Source: a virus. Taken from it: a DNA stretch of 64,000 nucleotides. The position numbers and the translations under genes were made by a program. Positions 7,141 to 14,689 of the stretch are shown here, piece after piece. The DNA is taken from IMG/VR virus record IMGVR_UViG_3300046642_000350, positions 1 through 64,000 of that record; one strand, given 5' to 3'. The notes beneath the pieces were generated by a model. That model was not told the origin of the DNA and did no database searches. It was given only the letters and a program-made list of their open reading frames with translations. The stretch's first letter is position 1; every line of letters begins with the position of its first letter.

Positions 7141-7258
7141 TCTTGAAGTCGCCACCCGCGCTGCGATAGACGCGGAAGACGTAGAAAAGACGAAGCTACT
7201 GCGCGCCGAGGCAGTGACCTTACTGGCCGAAATAGAGCGGCAGCGCGCATGCCCTTAA
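7097..7258 (+). CDS. Small helical protein bridging nuclease and helicase genes
   Basis: Hand-translated 53-residue frame overlapping the end of VRR-NUC by 44 bases and the helicase start by 10. It has a strong AAGGAGG site nine bases upstream. The product is almost wholly helical and charged (DAEDVEKTKLLRAEAVTLLA), suggesting a coiled coil. It fills a stretch that would otherwise be non-coding. Function unknown. Confidence 0.5.
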   Translation: MTPLQVMRNDEKILDLEVATRAAIDAEDVEKTKLLRAEAVTLLAEIERQRACP

Positions 7259-8793
7259 CCATCTCCCGTGCCACCAAGTCCCTCGTGGTGCCTGACGCCC
7301 CCGGGGTGCGGACCATGTTTCCGCTCGCCCCCACGCTACCGGGCGGGCTCTGCGTTGTGCCACACGGCATGCGCGAAACCATTATGCTGCGACACCTGGG
7401 GTTTAAGGCTCCTAACCCCATGGAGTTGTATTACGACTGGAACGGTGGTAAGCCATTCGCAGTCCAGCGTGCAACTTGTAGGATGCTAACGGAGAACGCT
7501 CGTGCATACGTACTCAATCACATGGGGACCGGCAAGACTAAGACTGCTTTATGGGCCTGGGATTATCTCAATAAACAAGGCCTCGCCAAAAAGCTCCTGG
7601 TGGTTGCACCTCTGTCCACCCTCAATTTCGTGTGGGCGCGGGAGGTCTTTAACACCCTGCCAGGGCGGACGGTAAAAGTCCTCCATGGATCGCGATATGA
7701 CCGTCTCGACCGGCTGGCCGAGGACGCGGATATTTACATCATTAACCACGATGGCCTGAAGGTCATCGAGAGCGAGCTGCACTCGCGCGCCGATATCGAT
7801 ACGCTGGTGTTGGACGAGCTGGCGGTCTACCGGAACAATTCCAACCGCTCAAAGCGCATGCGCAAGTTCGCCGTGCGATTCAACGTGGTATGGGGGATGA
7901 CCGGAGCGCCCATGCCCAACGAGCCGACGGACGTGTGGGGGCAGTGCCAGATCATTACCCCGAGCCGGGTGCCCAGGTATCAGGCCCACGCCCGGGACGC
8001 CCTGATGACCCGGGTGACGAACTTCACCTGGCGCCCCAAGCCGGACGCCGTGGCCAAGGCGTTCGAGTGGATGCAGCCCTCGTGCCGGTACTCCCTGGAC
8101 GACGTGGTGGAGCTTCCGCCGTTGGTATCACGGACAATTGATGTCCCGATGAGCCCGGAGCAGACCAAGGTCTATAAGGCGGTTTCAACCGCCATGGTGG
8201 CGCTGGTGAAGGACAAGACCATCAACGCTGTCAATGCCGGCGCTGCCATGAACAAGCTACTCCAGATTGCAGGGGGATGGGTTTACACGTCAAACCCCGA
8301 GTTCGTGCGGGTGGACCCCACTCCCCGGATCATGGCGTTGGCGGAACTGATCCAGTCCGCCGACAAGAAGGTGCTGGTGGCGGTACCATACCGGCATATG
8401 ATCGAGGGGATAAGCAAGATATTCAGCATGCCGGCGGTGGGGATCGACCACTGCGTGGTGCACGGTGACACGGAACACCGGGAGCAGGTGTTCGGGCTGT
8501 TCCAGAACACGGACAAATACAAGGCCATGCTGGCGCATCCGGCGTGTGTGCACCATGGCCTCACGTTGACAGCGGCTGACACGATCATCTGGTATTTGCC
8601 GATCACGTCGCTGGATGTCTACGACCAGTTTAACGCCCGAATAACCAGGATCGGGCAGGTGCACAAGCAGCAGGTGTTGCACTTACAGTCTACACCCATA
8701 GAGAAACGCATTTATAAGATGCTGCGGGAGCACCAGAAAATGCAGTCCCTATTCCTCGATCTGGTCGAGGGAGCAACGGAGAACTTGATATGA
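7249..8793 (+). CDS. SNF2-type DNA translocase / helicase
   Basis: A 514-residue superfamily 2 ATPase. Seen motifs: Walker A NHMGTGKT (K96), motif Ia LVVAPLSTL, Walker B LVLDELA (D189, where DEAH/DEGH is usual), motif III GMTGAPMPN and motif VI ARITRIGQ (R464, R467). The RIGQ-type motif VI and LLVVAPLSTL are SNF2/Rad54 hallmarks. Phage members are proposed to remodel DNA at replication forks with VRR-NUC or Cas4-like nucleases. The region before residue 60 is not part of the core. Confidence 0.9.
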   Translation: MPLTISRATKSLVVPDAPGVRTMFPLAPTLPGGLCVVPHGMRETIMLRHLGFKAPNPMELYYDWNGGKPFAVQRATCRMLTENARAYVLNHMGTGKTKTALWAWDYLNKQGLAKKLLVVAPLSTLNFVWAREVFNTLPGRTVKVLHGSRYDRLDRLAEDADIYIINHDGLKVIESELHSRADIDTLVLDELAVYRNNSNRSKRMRKFAVRFNVVWGMTGAPMPNEPTDVWGQCQIITPSRVPRYQAHARDALMTRVTNFTWRPKPDAVAKAFEWMQPSCRYSLDDVVELPPLVSRTIDVPMSPEQTKVYKAVSTAMVALVKDKTINAVNAGAAMNKLLQIAGGWVYTSNPEFVRVDPTPRIMALAELIQSADKKVLVAVPYRHMIEGISKIFSMPAVGIDHCVVHGDTEHREQVFGLFQNTDKYKAMLAHPACVHHGLTLTAADTIIWYLPITSLDVYDQFNARITRIGQVHKQQVLHLQSTPIEKRIYKMLREHQKMQSLFLDLVEGATENLI

Positions 8794-8969
8794 CAGAAAC
8801 ACCAAGAATAAGCCATTTTCGGAAACCGGTGCAAATAGCGGTCACCCCCGGAGGAATAGCTGTGCTGGCTGATGATGGAACCATATGGGCGGTTACCGAT
8901 AACAAGTGGTACAAGCTGTCGGATATCCCGCAGCGCCCGGACGAAGGAGAGGAGATTCCAAATGAGTGA
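8790..8969 (+). CDS. Hypothetical 59-residue protein
   Basis: Hand-translated gene between the helicase and the gene at 8962, overlapping both. The sequence (VQIAVTPGGIAVLADDGTIW, then VTDNKWYKL) alternates like one blade of a small beta-propeller or a WD-like repeat. The acidic tail contains the GGAGAGGAG ribosome site of the next gene. No family identified. Confidence 0.55.
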   Translation: MTETPRISHFRKPVQIAVTPGGIAVLADDGTIWAVTDNKWYKLSDIPQRPDEGEEIPNE

Positions 8970-9357
8970 AGACATTGACAAAAAGATCGAACAGTATATT
9001 CAGGTACGTGACATCCTGAAGGCTGTGGACGAAAAGTGGGAGGCCCAGCGCAAGCCTTTACTGGAAATTCAGGACAAGCTGGCAGGGTCCATTCAGTCCT
9101 TTATGGACGCTAATAATATCACCGGCAACCTGAAATCGAAGGCAGGTACGTGTTACCTGTTAACGTCTTACAGCGCGTCACTTGCGGACCCCGAGGCTTT
9201 CATGCAGTATGTGGTAAAGACGGGGTCGTTCGAACTGATGGACCGTCGTGCCAACTCCACGGCGGTGCGCGACTACGTGAAAGAGCACAACGCTACACCA
9301 CCAGGGTGTAACCTTACCGCCGTTTGCACCGTCCGTGTGCGGCGTCCCACGAAATAA
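8962..9357 (+). CDS. Conserved phage protein beside ssDNA-binding candidate
   Basis: A 131-residue protein starting at ATG 8962 behind GGAGAGGAGATTCC. Residues 1-45 form a coiled-coil (IEQYIQVRDILKAVDEKWEA) and the second half has a beta-rich pattern around LKSKAGTCYLLTSYSASLAD with a DYVKEHNATPPGCNL segment and basic VRVRRPTK tail. This layout recurs in phage proteins next to SSB and primase genes, but I know no assigned function. Confidence 0.65.
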   Translation: MSEDIDKKIEQYIQVRDILKAVDEKWEAQRKPLLEIQDKLAGSIQSFMDANNITGNLKSKAGTCYLLTSYSASLADPEAFMQYVVKTGSFELMDRRANSTAVRDYVKEHNATPPGCNLTAVCTVRVRRPTK

Positions 9358-9375
9358 CCTCACAGGAGAACCCCC

Positions 9376-10413
9376 ATGGGTCAAGAACTGCAAGTACCGG
9401 ATTGGGCCAAGACCAAGCGCATGGCGTCAGCGTTCGCTGGGTTGAACCCGCAGGAAGACCGACTGTCCGATGGCATCGAGCAGTCGTACGGCATTATCGG
9501 CTATAAAGGAAAGACGTGGTCCATCCGGGTCGACGGACAGAAGAAGGACTTTGTGCGGCCAGACGACGGTACGCAAGCGGCGTACATCGACGGTGTGGTC
9601 GTGGGACAGAACAAGGTTCGGTCGAAGTCCTATTACCCCAAAGATAAGGGGTTCGAGGATGGGGGCCACATGCGCCCCGTCTGTGCCTCCATAAACGGGG
9701 TTGTTCCCGACCCCGATGCGCAGCAGAAGCAGCATGACAACTGCGCCATGTGCCCGCGCAATGTCTGGCTGACGAACGGCCAGACCGGCAAGAAAGGGAA
9801 GGAGTGCAGCGACTACAAGCGCATTGCGTTCCTGCTCCTGCCACCGCAGACCGAGAGGCTGTTCGGCAAGCCACTCATGGAGCCGGTGTTTCTCCGTGTG
9901 CCGGCGGACAGCCTTAAGAACCTAGCCGCCATGGATACGATGATGTCGGACCAGGGGTTCCACTACCTGAGCTACGTCACCCGTATCTCGTTCGACCCCA
10001 ACAAGCCGCACCCGTGTATGGTGTTCAAGGCCATTCAGGGGCTGGGGGAGGATGAGGGCAAGGCCGTTATTGAGATGTCCAAACACCCGCTGGTGAAGCG
10101 GATTACGGGTGGTGGGGACGCTCCTGCGATCACCCACCAAGACGCACCGTCTGATCCCGCCAAGGTAAGCGGGCACGACAATTTCCTGGTGGGGCCGTAT
10201 ACCCCTACTGCTACTCCCAACTACAACAACGGCCACAGCAGCCATACAGAGGCGGTGGCAGCCATGGTGGAGGAACCGCAGGTGCCTCTGGACGACGCCC
10301 CCGTCGCACAGGTTTCTGCCGTTGCAGACGCAGGGGCACCGGAGGAGAGCGATGCGGCGATGGACGCTCTTATCGCCAACTTGACGGCGCAGCACCTGAA
10401 CGCCAGCAAGTAA
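9376..10413 (+). CDS. Candidate ssDNA-binding / replication accessory protein with zinc motif
   Basis: A 345-residue protein behind CAGGAGAACCCCC. Residues 1-40 contain VPDWAKTKRMASAFAGLNP, which is repeated in the following primase. A cysteine cluster near residues 100-145 (CASI, CAMCPRN, KECSDY) probably binds zinc. The middle is beta-rich (IAFLLLPPQ, FLRVPADSL, YVTRISFDP) and could be an OB-like fold. The last 100 residues are acidic, Ala/Pro rich and disordered, as in many SSBs. Its place before the primase-helicase fits an SSB role, but the call is inference. Confidence 0.5.
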   Translation: MGQELQVPDWAKTKRMASAFAGLNPQEDRLSDGIEQSYGIIGYKGKTWSIRVDGQKKDFVRPDDGTQAAYIDGVVVGQNKVRSKSYYPKDKGFEDGGHMRPVCASINGVVPDPDAQQKQHDNCAMCPRNVWLTNGQTGKKGKECSDYKRIAFLLLPPQTERLFGKPLMEPVFLRVPADSLKNLAAMDTMMSDQGFHYLSYVTRISFDPNKPHPCMVFKAIQGLGEDEGKAVIEMSKHPLVKRITGGGDAPAITHQDAPSDPAKVSGHDNFLVGPYTPTATPNYNNGHSSHTEAVAAMVEEPQVPLDDAPVAQVSAVADAGAPEESDAAMDALIANLTAQHLNASK

Positions 10414-10422
10414 GCCACTTGC

Positions 10423-13400
10423 ATGGCGACGTTGAGAGACTTCATGGCGCAAGTCGTGCCCTGGCCCAACGACGGGCCAGGGTACGTCAATCTTCATTGG
10501 ACATCGCCCAAGGGGCCGGGGTTACGGGGGAAACCATTCAGGGACCTGGATGCGTTTGTTGATTTTGCGCTGGCGGCTGCCACCAAGCCGGCGTATTACA
10601 AAGATGTTTGGTTTTGTCTTTCCCAGCAGTCCACTGCCGGCGAAATTAAAAACGGTTGGCGGCGGGCTATTCGTACGCAGCAGTGCGCCACGCACCTGAA
10701 GGCGATTTGGCTGGACGTGGATGTCAAGGCTAACTCGGAGAAACATTATGGATCAACAGCAGAAGGACTTGCGGCGCTTGCGGCGTTCATACTTGAAGCT
10801 GTACTTCCCCCACCGTCCGCCATTGTGTTTTCAGGCTCAGGAGGCTTCCACGTCTACTGGATCAGCGACAAAGCCCTCACGCAAGAAGAGTGGCGCCCGT
10901 ACGCCGAAGGGCTCAAAGCCGCAGCCATCAAGCACGGGCTCAAATGCGATGCTGGTCTTACTACCGATGCTGCAAGGGTTCTCCGTGTACCTGGAACATT
11001 CAACTACAAAGGGGGTACACCGCGAGCCGTTAGGCTTGCTCACTTGGGAGAAAGCCTGGATTTTGCGGGACGACTTGCGGGGACGCGATGTGGCGTACCC
11101 GATCGTTATAAAGTTGTTACCGGAGCGGTAGCAGTACCGGCGTGGGCCACTGGTAAAAAGATGGCAGCGGTGTTTGTTGGCCTCGATCCCAAGGCGGATC
11201 GCTTGACAGCCGGGCATGACGACACCCCGCTCGATCCAACCACGATCTTTAAGAACTGCATTCACTACAAAGACGCCCTCGCCACGCAGGGCAAGGAGCA
11301 CCCTGAGCCACTGTGGAACCTGACGCTCCTTGGGGCGACGTGGTTCGAGGACGGGCGTACGTGGGCGCACAAGCTATCCGAGGGGCATCCTGACTACAAC
11401 AAGGAGAGCACCGATGACAAGTTTAACCAGAAACTCGCACGTAGGGCGCAAGGTACCGGTTGGCCTTCGTGCAATGCTTTTGAGAGCGCAGGCGCGGGCT
11501 GCATCAAGTGCCCATTCCACGGGCGGGTACGGTCGCCGCTTAACCTGGCTGAACGGGTACCTACGTCCGATGCGCTTGATCACACGCCCCCGCCACCTGA
11601 AGACCTGATGCTCCCTGACGGGTACACGGTGGACCCGACGACTGGGTGGATATGCAAAATCGTCACCCGTGCCCTCGCCGGGGGGTTTACGTCGAACGAG
11701 CTTCGCCCCCTGTTCATGTGTCGGATACGCAACCCGATCCTGCAACGGGGCAACCGCAAGATATTGTTCGAGACCTCCCTTGACGGCGATGCCTGGGGCC
11801 CGGTATCCGTCCTTGAGACAGACCTGACCACGGAGCAAACCCTGGTCAAGACTCTGCGTACGCACGGGTGCAAGCCCTACCCCGACAACCAAAAATTCCT
11901 GGTGCAGTTCATGACATCATTTACAGCGAAACTCGATCTCGCCAAGCAGCGCATCAACACCGTGTCCTTCGGGTGGCTCCGCAAGGAGGAAGGGGGGCAG
12001 GAGCCCATCGGGTTCGCCTACGGTGGCCGCGTGGTGCTAGCCAACGGCAGCGAACAGGTGGCGGGCTTCTCCGATAAGACCGTGGAGGCGAGTTACAAGC
12101 CCAAGGGTTCCGAGGAACCGTGGTGGGAACTGCACAGGATTATAACCGCGCAGGTGCATCCGTCGCTCGAAGTGATCTCGGCCGCTGGCTTCGGGGCGCC
12201 GCTCATGTACGCCACCAACCAGTACAGCGCAGTGCTGGCGCCATGGTCCCCTGAGTCCGGTGCGCACAAGAGTACAAGCATCGCCTCTGGATGCTCGATC
12301 TGGGCTTCACCGGTTATGGTGAAAGAGCGCCCGATGTCCTCGCAGAAAGGCGTCATGCGGATGATGGCGCACATCCGCAACCTGCCGGTGTTCCTGGACG
12401 AGATCAGTGAGGTGGCGCACATGGACGAGGTGCGTACCATGGTCAATTACCTGAGCGAGGGTGCGGACGGGTCCAAGCTGCACCAGGACCGCACACTGTA
12501 CGCCAAGGAGAGTTGGCAGACGCTGATCGTTGTCGGCTCCAATCAATCCCTGTGCGAGAACATCATCCGTAACATCCAGTACACGGACGCCAAGCTGCAG
12601 CGGGTGTTCGAGTTCATCGTTACCCCTCGCCCCGACAGCGCCGATCCGAACCATGTGGCGTCCCTGGTTAACTCGCTCGATCACAACTATGGCGGCGTGG
12701 GACTGCTGTATAGCCGCTTGCTGGGCCGCGACCCTGCGGGTATCTCTAGATACGTCAAAAGCGTGCATGACCGGTTCAACAAGGAGGTCGGGCATGTATC
12801 GGCGGAACGCATGCGGTCAGCGGCAGCGGTCGCCACGTTCGCAGGTGCGGAACTCGCCAACACGCTGGGGTGCAGTTTCCACTTGGAGGAAATGTGGTCG
12901 TACCTGAAAGAGCAGTATTTCGTCCAGCGGGACCGCACCAAGAGCGCCAACACGATCGGCGGCACGGCAGAGAACACCCTGGATATGTTTACCCAGTTCA
13001 TCAAGGGCAACGTACAGAACATCCTGGTGGTGCAGACCATGCCGGTCAAGCGCAAGGGGCATCCGGCGCCGATCACCTACGTATCCGGGCCCACCCGCGA
13101 CCGCCCGTACGCGGTGCACGTAAGATTTTCGCAGACAGAGCGTGTGATCGAGGTGTCCCGCAAGAAGCTGGAGAGTTGGCTGGCGCACGGGAAAACCGTC
13201 CCGGGTCCGGTGATCTCCGGGCTCAAGAACCACTTCAAAGCCACCGAGACCGTGGGGGTGGATCTGGCGGCTGGTTCCGGGGTGGCCGGCGGCCGGGAAA
13301 AGATTATCTCGATCCCGGTTCCGGCCGGGTCACCGTTCGAGGGTGTGCTGTTGACGAATGCCACGGCGGAAGACGTGCTGGGCAAGCCGAACGGGAAGAT

Positions 13401-13488
13401 TACCGCGAAGGTAACGGCCCCCGCCGCCGATGGTGAGCAGTTGGCGCTGGATTTGCCGCTACCCGCCCAGATTGAAAGGACGCACTAA
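10423..13488 (+). CDS. Archaeo-eukaryotic primase / helicase fusion (PrimPol-like, DUF927-type ATPase)
   Basis: A 1,021-residue replication protein. The N-terminal domain has AEP primase motifs: WLDVDVK (D98, D100), FSGSGGFHVYW (H143) and RVLRVPGTFNYKGG (about 185-198). Residues 238-264 carry a motif shared with the upstream candidate SSB. A cysteine pattern (AGCIKCPFHG) lies near residue 365. The C-terminal half resembles DUF927/SF3-type ATPases: a degenerate Walker A SPESGAHKST (K616) and Walker B PVFLDEIS (D659), then a GSNQS sensor-like motif. It should prime and unwind DNA for the family A polymerase. The extreme C-terminus has EQLALDLP, a clamp-binding-like motif. It overlaps the next gene by TAATG. 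Confidence 0.88.
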   Translation: MATLRDFMAQVVPWPNDGPGYVNLHWTSPKGPGLRGKPFRDLDAFVDFALAAATKPAYYKDVWFCLSQQSTAGEIKNGWRRAIRTQQCATHLKAIWLDVDVKANSEKHYGSTAEGLAALAAFILEAVLPPPSAIVFSGSGGFHVYWISDKALTQEEWRPYAEGLKAAAIKHGLKCDAGLTTDAARVLRVPGTFNYKGGTPRAVRLAHLGESLDFAGRLAGTRCGVPDRYKVVTGAVAVPAWATGKKMAAVFVGLDPKADRLTAGHDDTPLDPTTIFKNCIHYKDALATQGKEHPEPLWNLTLLGATWFEDGRTWAHKLSEGHPDYNKESTDDKFNQKLARRAQGTGWPSCNAFESAGAGCIKCPFHGRVRSPLNLAERVPTSDALDHTPPPPEDLMLPDGYTVDPTTGWICKIVTRALAGGFTSNELRPLFMCRIRNPILQRGNRKILFETSLDGDAWGPVSVLETDLTTEQTLVKTLRTHGCKPYPDNQKFLVQFMTSFTAKLDLAKQRINTVSFGWLRKEEGGQEPIGFAYGGRVVLANGSEQVAGFSDKTVEASYKPKGSEEPWWELHRIITAQVHPSLEVISAAGFGAPLMYATNQYSAVLAPWSPESGAHKSTSIASGCSIWASPVMVKERPMSSQKGVMRMMAHIRNLPVFLDEISEVAHMDEVRTMVNYLSEGADGSKLHQDRTLYAKESWQTLIVVGSNQSLCENIIRNIQYTDAKLQRVFEFIVTPRPDSADPNHVASLVNSLDHNYGGVGLLYSRLLGRDPAGISRYVKSVHDRFNKEVGHVSAERMRSAAAVATFAGAELANTLGCSFHLEEMWSYLKEQYFVQRDRTKSANTIGGTAENTLDMFTQFIKGNVQNILVVQTMPVKRKGHPAPITYVSGPTRDRPYAVHVRFSQTERVIEVSRKKLESWLAHGKTVPGPVISGLKNHFKATETVGVDLAAGSGVAGGREKIISIPVPAGSPFEGVLLTNATAEDVLGKPNGKITAKVTAPAADGEQLALDLPLPAQIERTH
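13426..13458 (+). repeat. 33-bp exact direct repeat, copy 1 (copy 2 at 13794-13826)
   Basis: The 33 bases from GCCGATGGTGAGCAG through GGATTTGCCG occur again without mismatch at 13794-13826. Both copies are in frame and encode ADGEQLALDLP near the C-termini of two consecutive genes. The flanking bases differ at once, so only this tail module is shared. Confidence 0.95.
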
Positions 13489-13859
13489 TGGCTATATTAC
13501 AGGATAGATGTTGCACCGCACGCAAGCAATACCACTGTGGGCAGTGCCACTGCCGCATTGAGATCGGGGACCGATACCGGAAACAGGTCTATACAGAGGA
13601 TGGCCTTGTGACTTACCGGGCTCATCTCGACTGCGACGAGGTCGCCGATGAAATGAAACGCCTCGCCGGGATTGCGTGGAATTATGACGAGGACGCCTAT
13701 CCCCTCATTGATACGGTTTGCGAGCGTGAAGATGGGCCATGGATCAAAGAGAAGTTTCCTGAAGTTGCTAAGAGGCTGTGGACACGGAGCGTTGCCGATG
13801 GTGAGCAGTTGGCGCTGGATTTGCCGTCGCCCACTCAAGCCATTCCGCATCTTCAATAA
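13488..13859 (+). CDS. Zinc-binding protein with clamp-binding-like tail
   Basis: A 123-residue protein. The N-terminal half has CCTARKQYHCGQCHCRI and later HLDCDE, a probable zinc site of CxxCxC...HxxC type. A helical segment follows, then the tail VADGEQLALDLP that repeats the primase C-terminus at DNA level. It starts in the primase stop (TAATG) and is the last gene of the left operon. It may be a small replisome adaptor; no named family was identified. Its 3' end is overlapped by a convergent minus-strand gene. Confidence 0.7.
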   Translation: MAILQDRCCTARKQYHCGQCHCRIEIGDRYRKQVYTEDGLVTYRAHLDCDEVADEMKRLAGIAWNYDEDAYPLIDTVCEREDGPWIKEKFPEVAKRLWTRSVADGEQLALDLPSPTQAIPHLQ

Positions 13860-13935
13860 ACTCCCATATACCGGCATCGACTTCGAACGGGTCGGTGCCG
13901 GTATCCGGGTGGGCTAGACGTTTCGGGCGGCGCAT
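13768..13935 (-). CDS. Hypothetical 55-residue protein, convergent overlap
   Basis: Hand-translated minus-strand frame with a perfect GGAGG site eight bases before the ATG (CATs at 13933-13935). The product begins MRRPKRLAHPDTGTDPFEVD and has an acidic, Trp-containing middle (WEFIEDAEWLEWA). The last 92 bases overlap the 3' end of the plus-strand zinc protein. It would be the last gene of the minus block. The good ribosome site supports it; overlap with a real gene on the other strand lowers confidence. Confidence 0.5.
   Translation of the reverse strand: MRRPKRLAHPDTGTDPFEVDAGIWEFIEDAEWLEWATANPAPTAHHRQRSVSTAS
13794..13826 (+). repeat. 33-bp exact direct repeat, copy 2
   Basis: This is the second exact copy of the module at 13426-13458, 368 bases downstream. 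It encodes the tail of the zinc-binding protein. Confidence 0.95.
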
Positions 13936-13937
13936 GG

Positions 13938-13961
13938 CGGTTCCTCCACACGGGGGAACCG
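13938..13961. terminator. Hairpin between converging operons
   Basis: CGGTTCCTCC and GGGGGAACCG pair as a 10-bp stem (one G-T) around an ACAC loop. It sits between the converging left operon and the minus block. There is no T-run, so it may be a weak bidirectional terminator. On the minus strand one arm contains the GGAGG of the 13,768-13,935 gene, so it could also control its translation. Confidence 0.5.
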
Positions 13962-13974
13962 TACCATAGAACGG

Positions 13975-14151
13975 TTACGAATCCTTCTTGGCTTCGAAAA
14001 ATCGGCACCAACCCATTGAACTGATTGGGTTTTCCACTTTTTTACAGGAATTAGCCCCCAAAGTGGAAAAGTACCGGCAGACGGCGCAGTGGTCGCCGTC
14101 CTTATGCCCAGGCCCGTAGTTGGCTACCGCGTGGGATACTTTCTCAGCCAT
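13975..14151 (-). CDS. Cysteine-rich HiPIP-like small protein
   Basis: Hand-translated 58-residue protein. The pattern NYGPGHKDGDHCAVCRYF, then CKKVENPISSMGWCRFF resembles high-potential iron-sulfur proteins and similar four-cysteine phage proteins: C-x2-C, a third Cys before a V-x-P-I turn, and GWC. It probably binds a 4Fe-4S cluster or zinc. It starts inside the stop of the gene at 14144-14326. It is late in the structural block; virion or redox role unknown. Confidence 0.6.
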   Translation of the reverse strand: MAEKVSHAVANYGPGHKDGDHCAVCRYFSTLGANSCKKVENPISSMGWCRFFEAKKDS

Positions 14152-14326
14152 CAGCTAGAAATTCTGCAACCTTGCGGGCTATACGGTGGGCGGATTGTCT
14201 CTTAATAGCCTCGCGGAGGGTGTTGGCGTCCTCGCGTTCGCAGCCGCGCAGGAGCCACCCCTTAATGTTGTGGTGCTCCGCGTGCCCTAGAAGTTGTTCG
14301 TATGTGGGGTTGTGGTCGTAGGGCAT
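14144..14326 (-). CDS. Hypothetical 60-residue protein
   Basis: Begins MPYDHNPTYEQLLGHAEHHN and is mostly helical with many charged residues (ANTLREAIKRQSAHRIARKV). It lies just after the 14,328-14,564 gene and overlaps the HiPIP-like gene by eight bases. No family recognised. Confidence 0.6.
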   Translation of the reverse strand: MPYDHNPTYEQLLGHAEHHNIKGWLLRGCEREDANTLREAIKRQSAHRIARKVAEFLADG

Positions 14327-14327
14327 T

Positions 14328-14564
14328 TCAACTCCTGGGTTTCTTGCAGGGAAGCTCCTTGTCCCCGGTCATCTTGGATAGTTTCCCGCCCTTCCCGGTT
14401 TTGACATAATCCTGCTCCGGGTCGTCGGCGCCGCCTTTATCCTTGGGCGGCAACCGCCCGTCCGTGAACTGGTCAGGCGTTTTCAGGAAATCCCGGGTGC
14501 GCCCTAGCGTGTCCCCGCCCTTGGCGAAGCTCTCTGATTTACCTAGATAGCATTTGTTGCTCAT
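14328..14564 (-). CDS. Small basic virion-type protein with FAKGG motif
   Basis: A 78-residue Lys/Gly-rich protein that looks disordered. It contains SESFAKGGDTLG, and the same FAKGG motif is found twice in the 38,826-39,158 product. The start follows an AGGAGA site. Proteins of this type in this phage flank the head and ejection genes, so a minor virion role is inferred. Confidence 0.6.
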   Translation of the reverse strand: MSNKCYLGKSESFAKGGDTLGRTRDFLKTPDQFTDGRLPPKDKGGADDPEQDYVKTGKGGKLSKMTGDKELPCKKPRS

Positions 14565-14688
14565 ATGCTTCTCCTGTGAGCCATTCCGTATACTCCCACC
14601 ATCGGGTTAAATATACGACATCATGGAAAATTAACCAGTAAATCCATGCTATCAGTGCGGCTTTTTCAATGGCGGCCCTGTCTGACAT
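14539..14688 (-). CDS. Small Trp-rich, possibly membrane-active protein
   Basis: Hand-translated 49-residue frame that starts one base after the stop of the 1,541-residue gene. Residues 8-30 form a hydrophobic, Trp-rich stretch (AALIAWIYWLIFHDVVYL). Its end overlaps the next gene by 26 bases. The ribosome site is weak. It fills a gap otherwise empty, but I cannot assign a function. Confidence 0.45.
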   Translation of the reverse strand: MSDRAAIEKAALIAWIYWLIFHDVVYLTRWWEYTEWLTGEAYEQQMLSR

Positions 14689-14689
14689 G

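Noticed and set aside
10721-11131. Overlapping open frame of 136 residues inside the primase gene
   Set aside because: The primase frame is intact with AEP motifs in the same DNA; this is a frame shadow.
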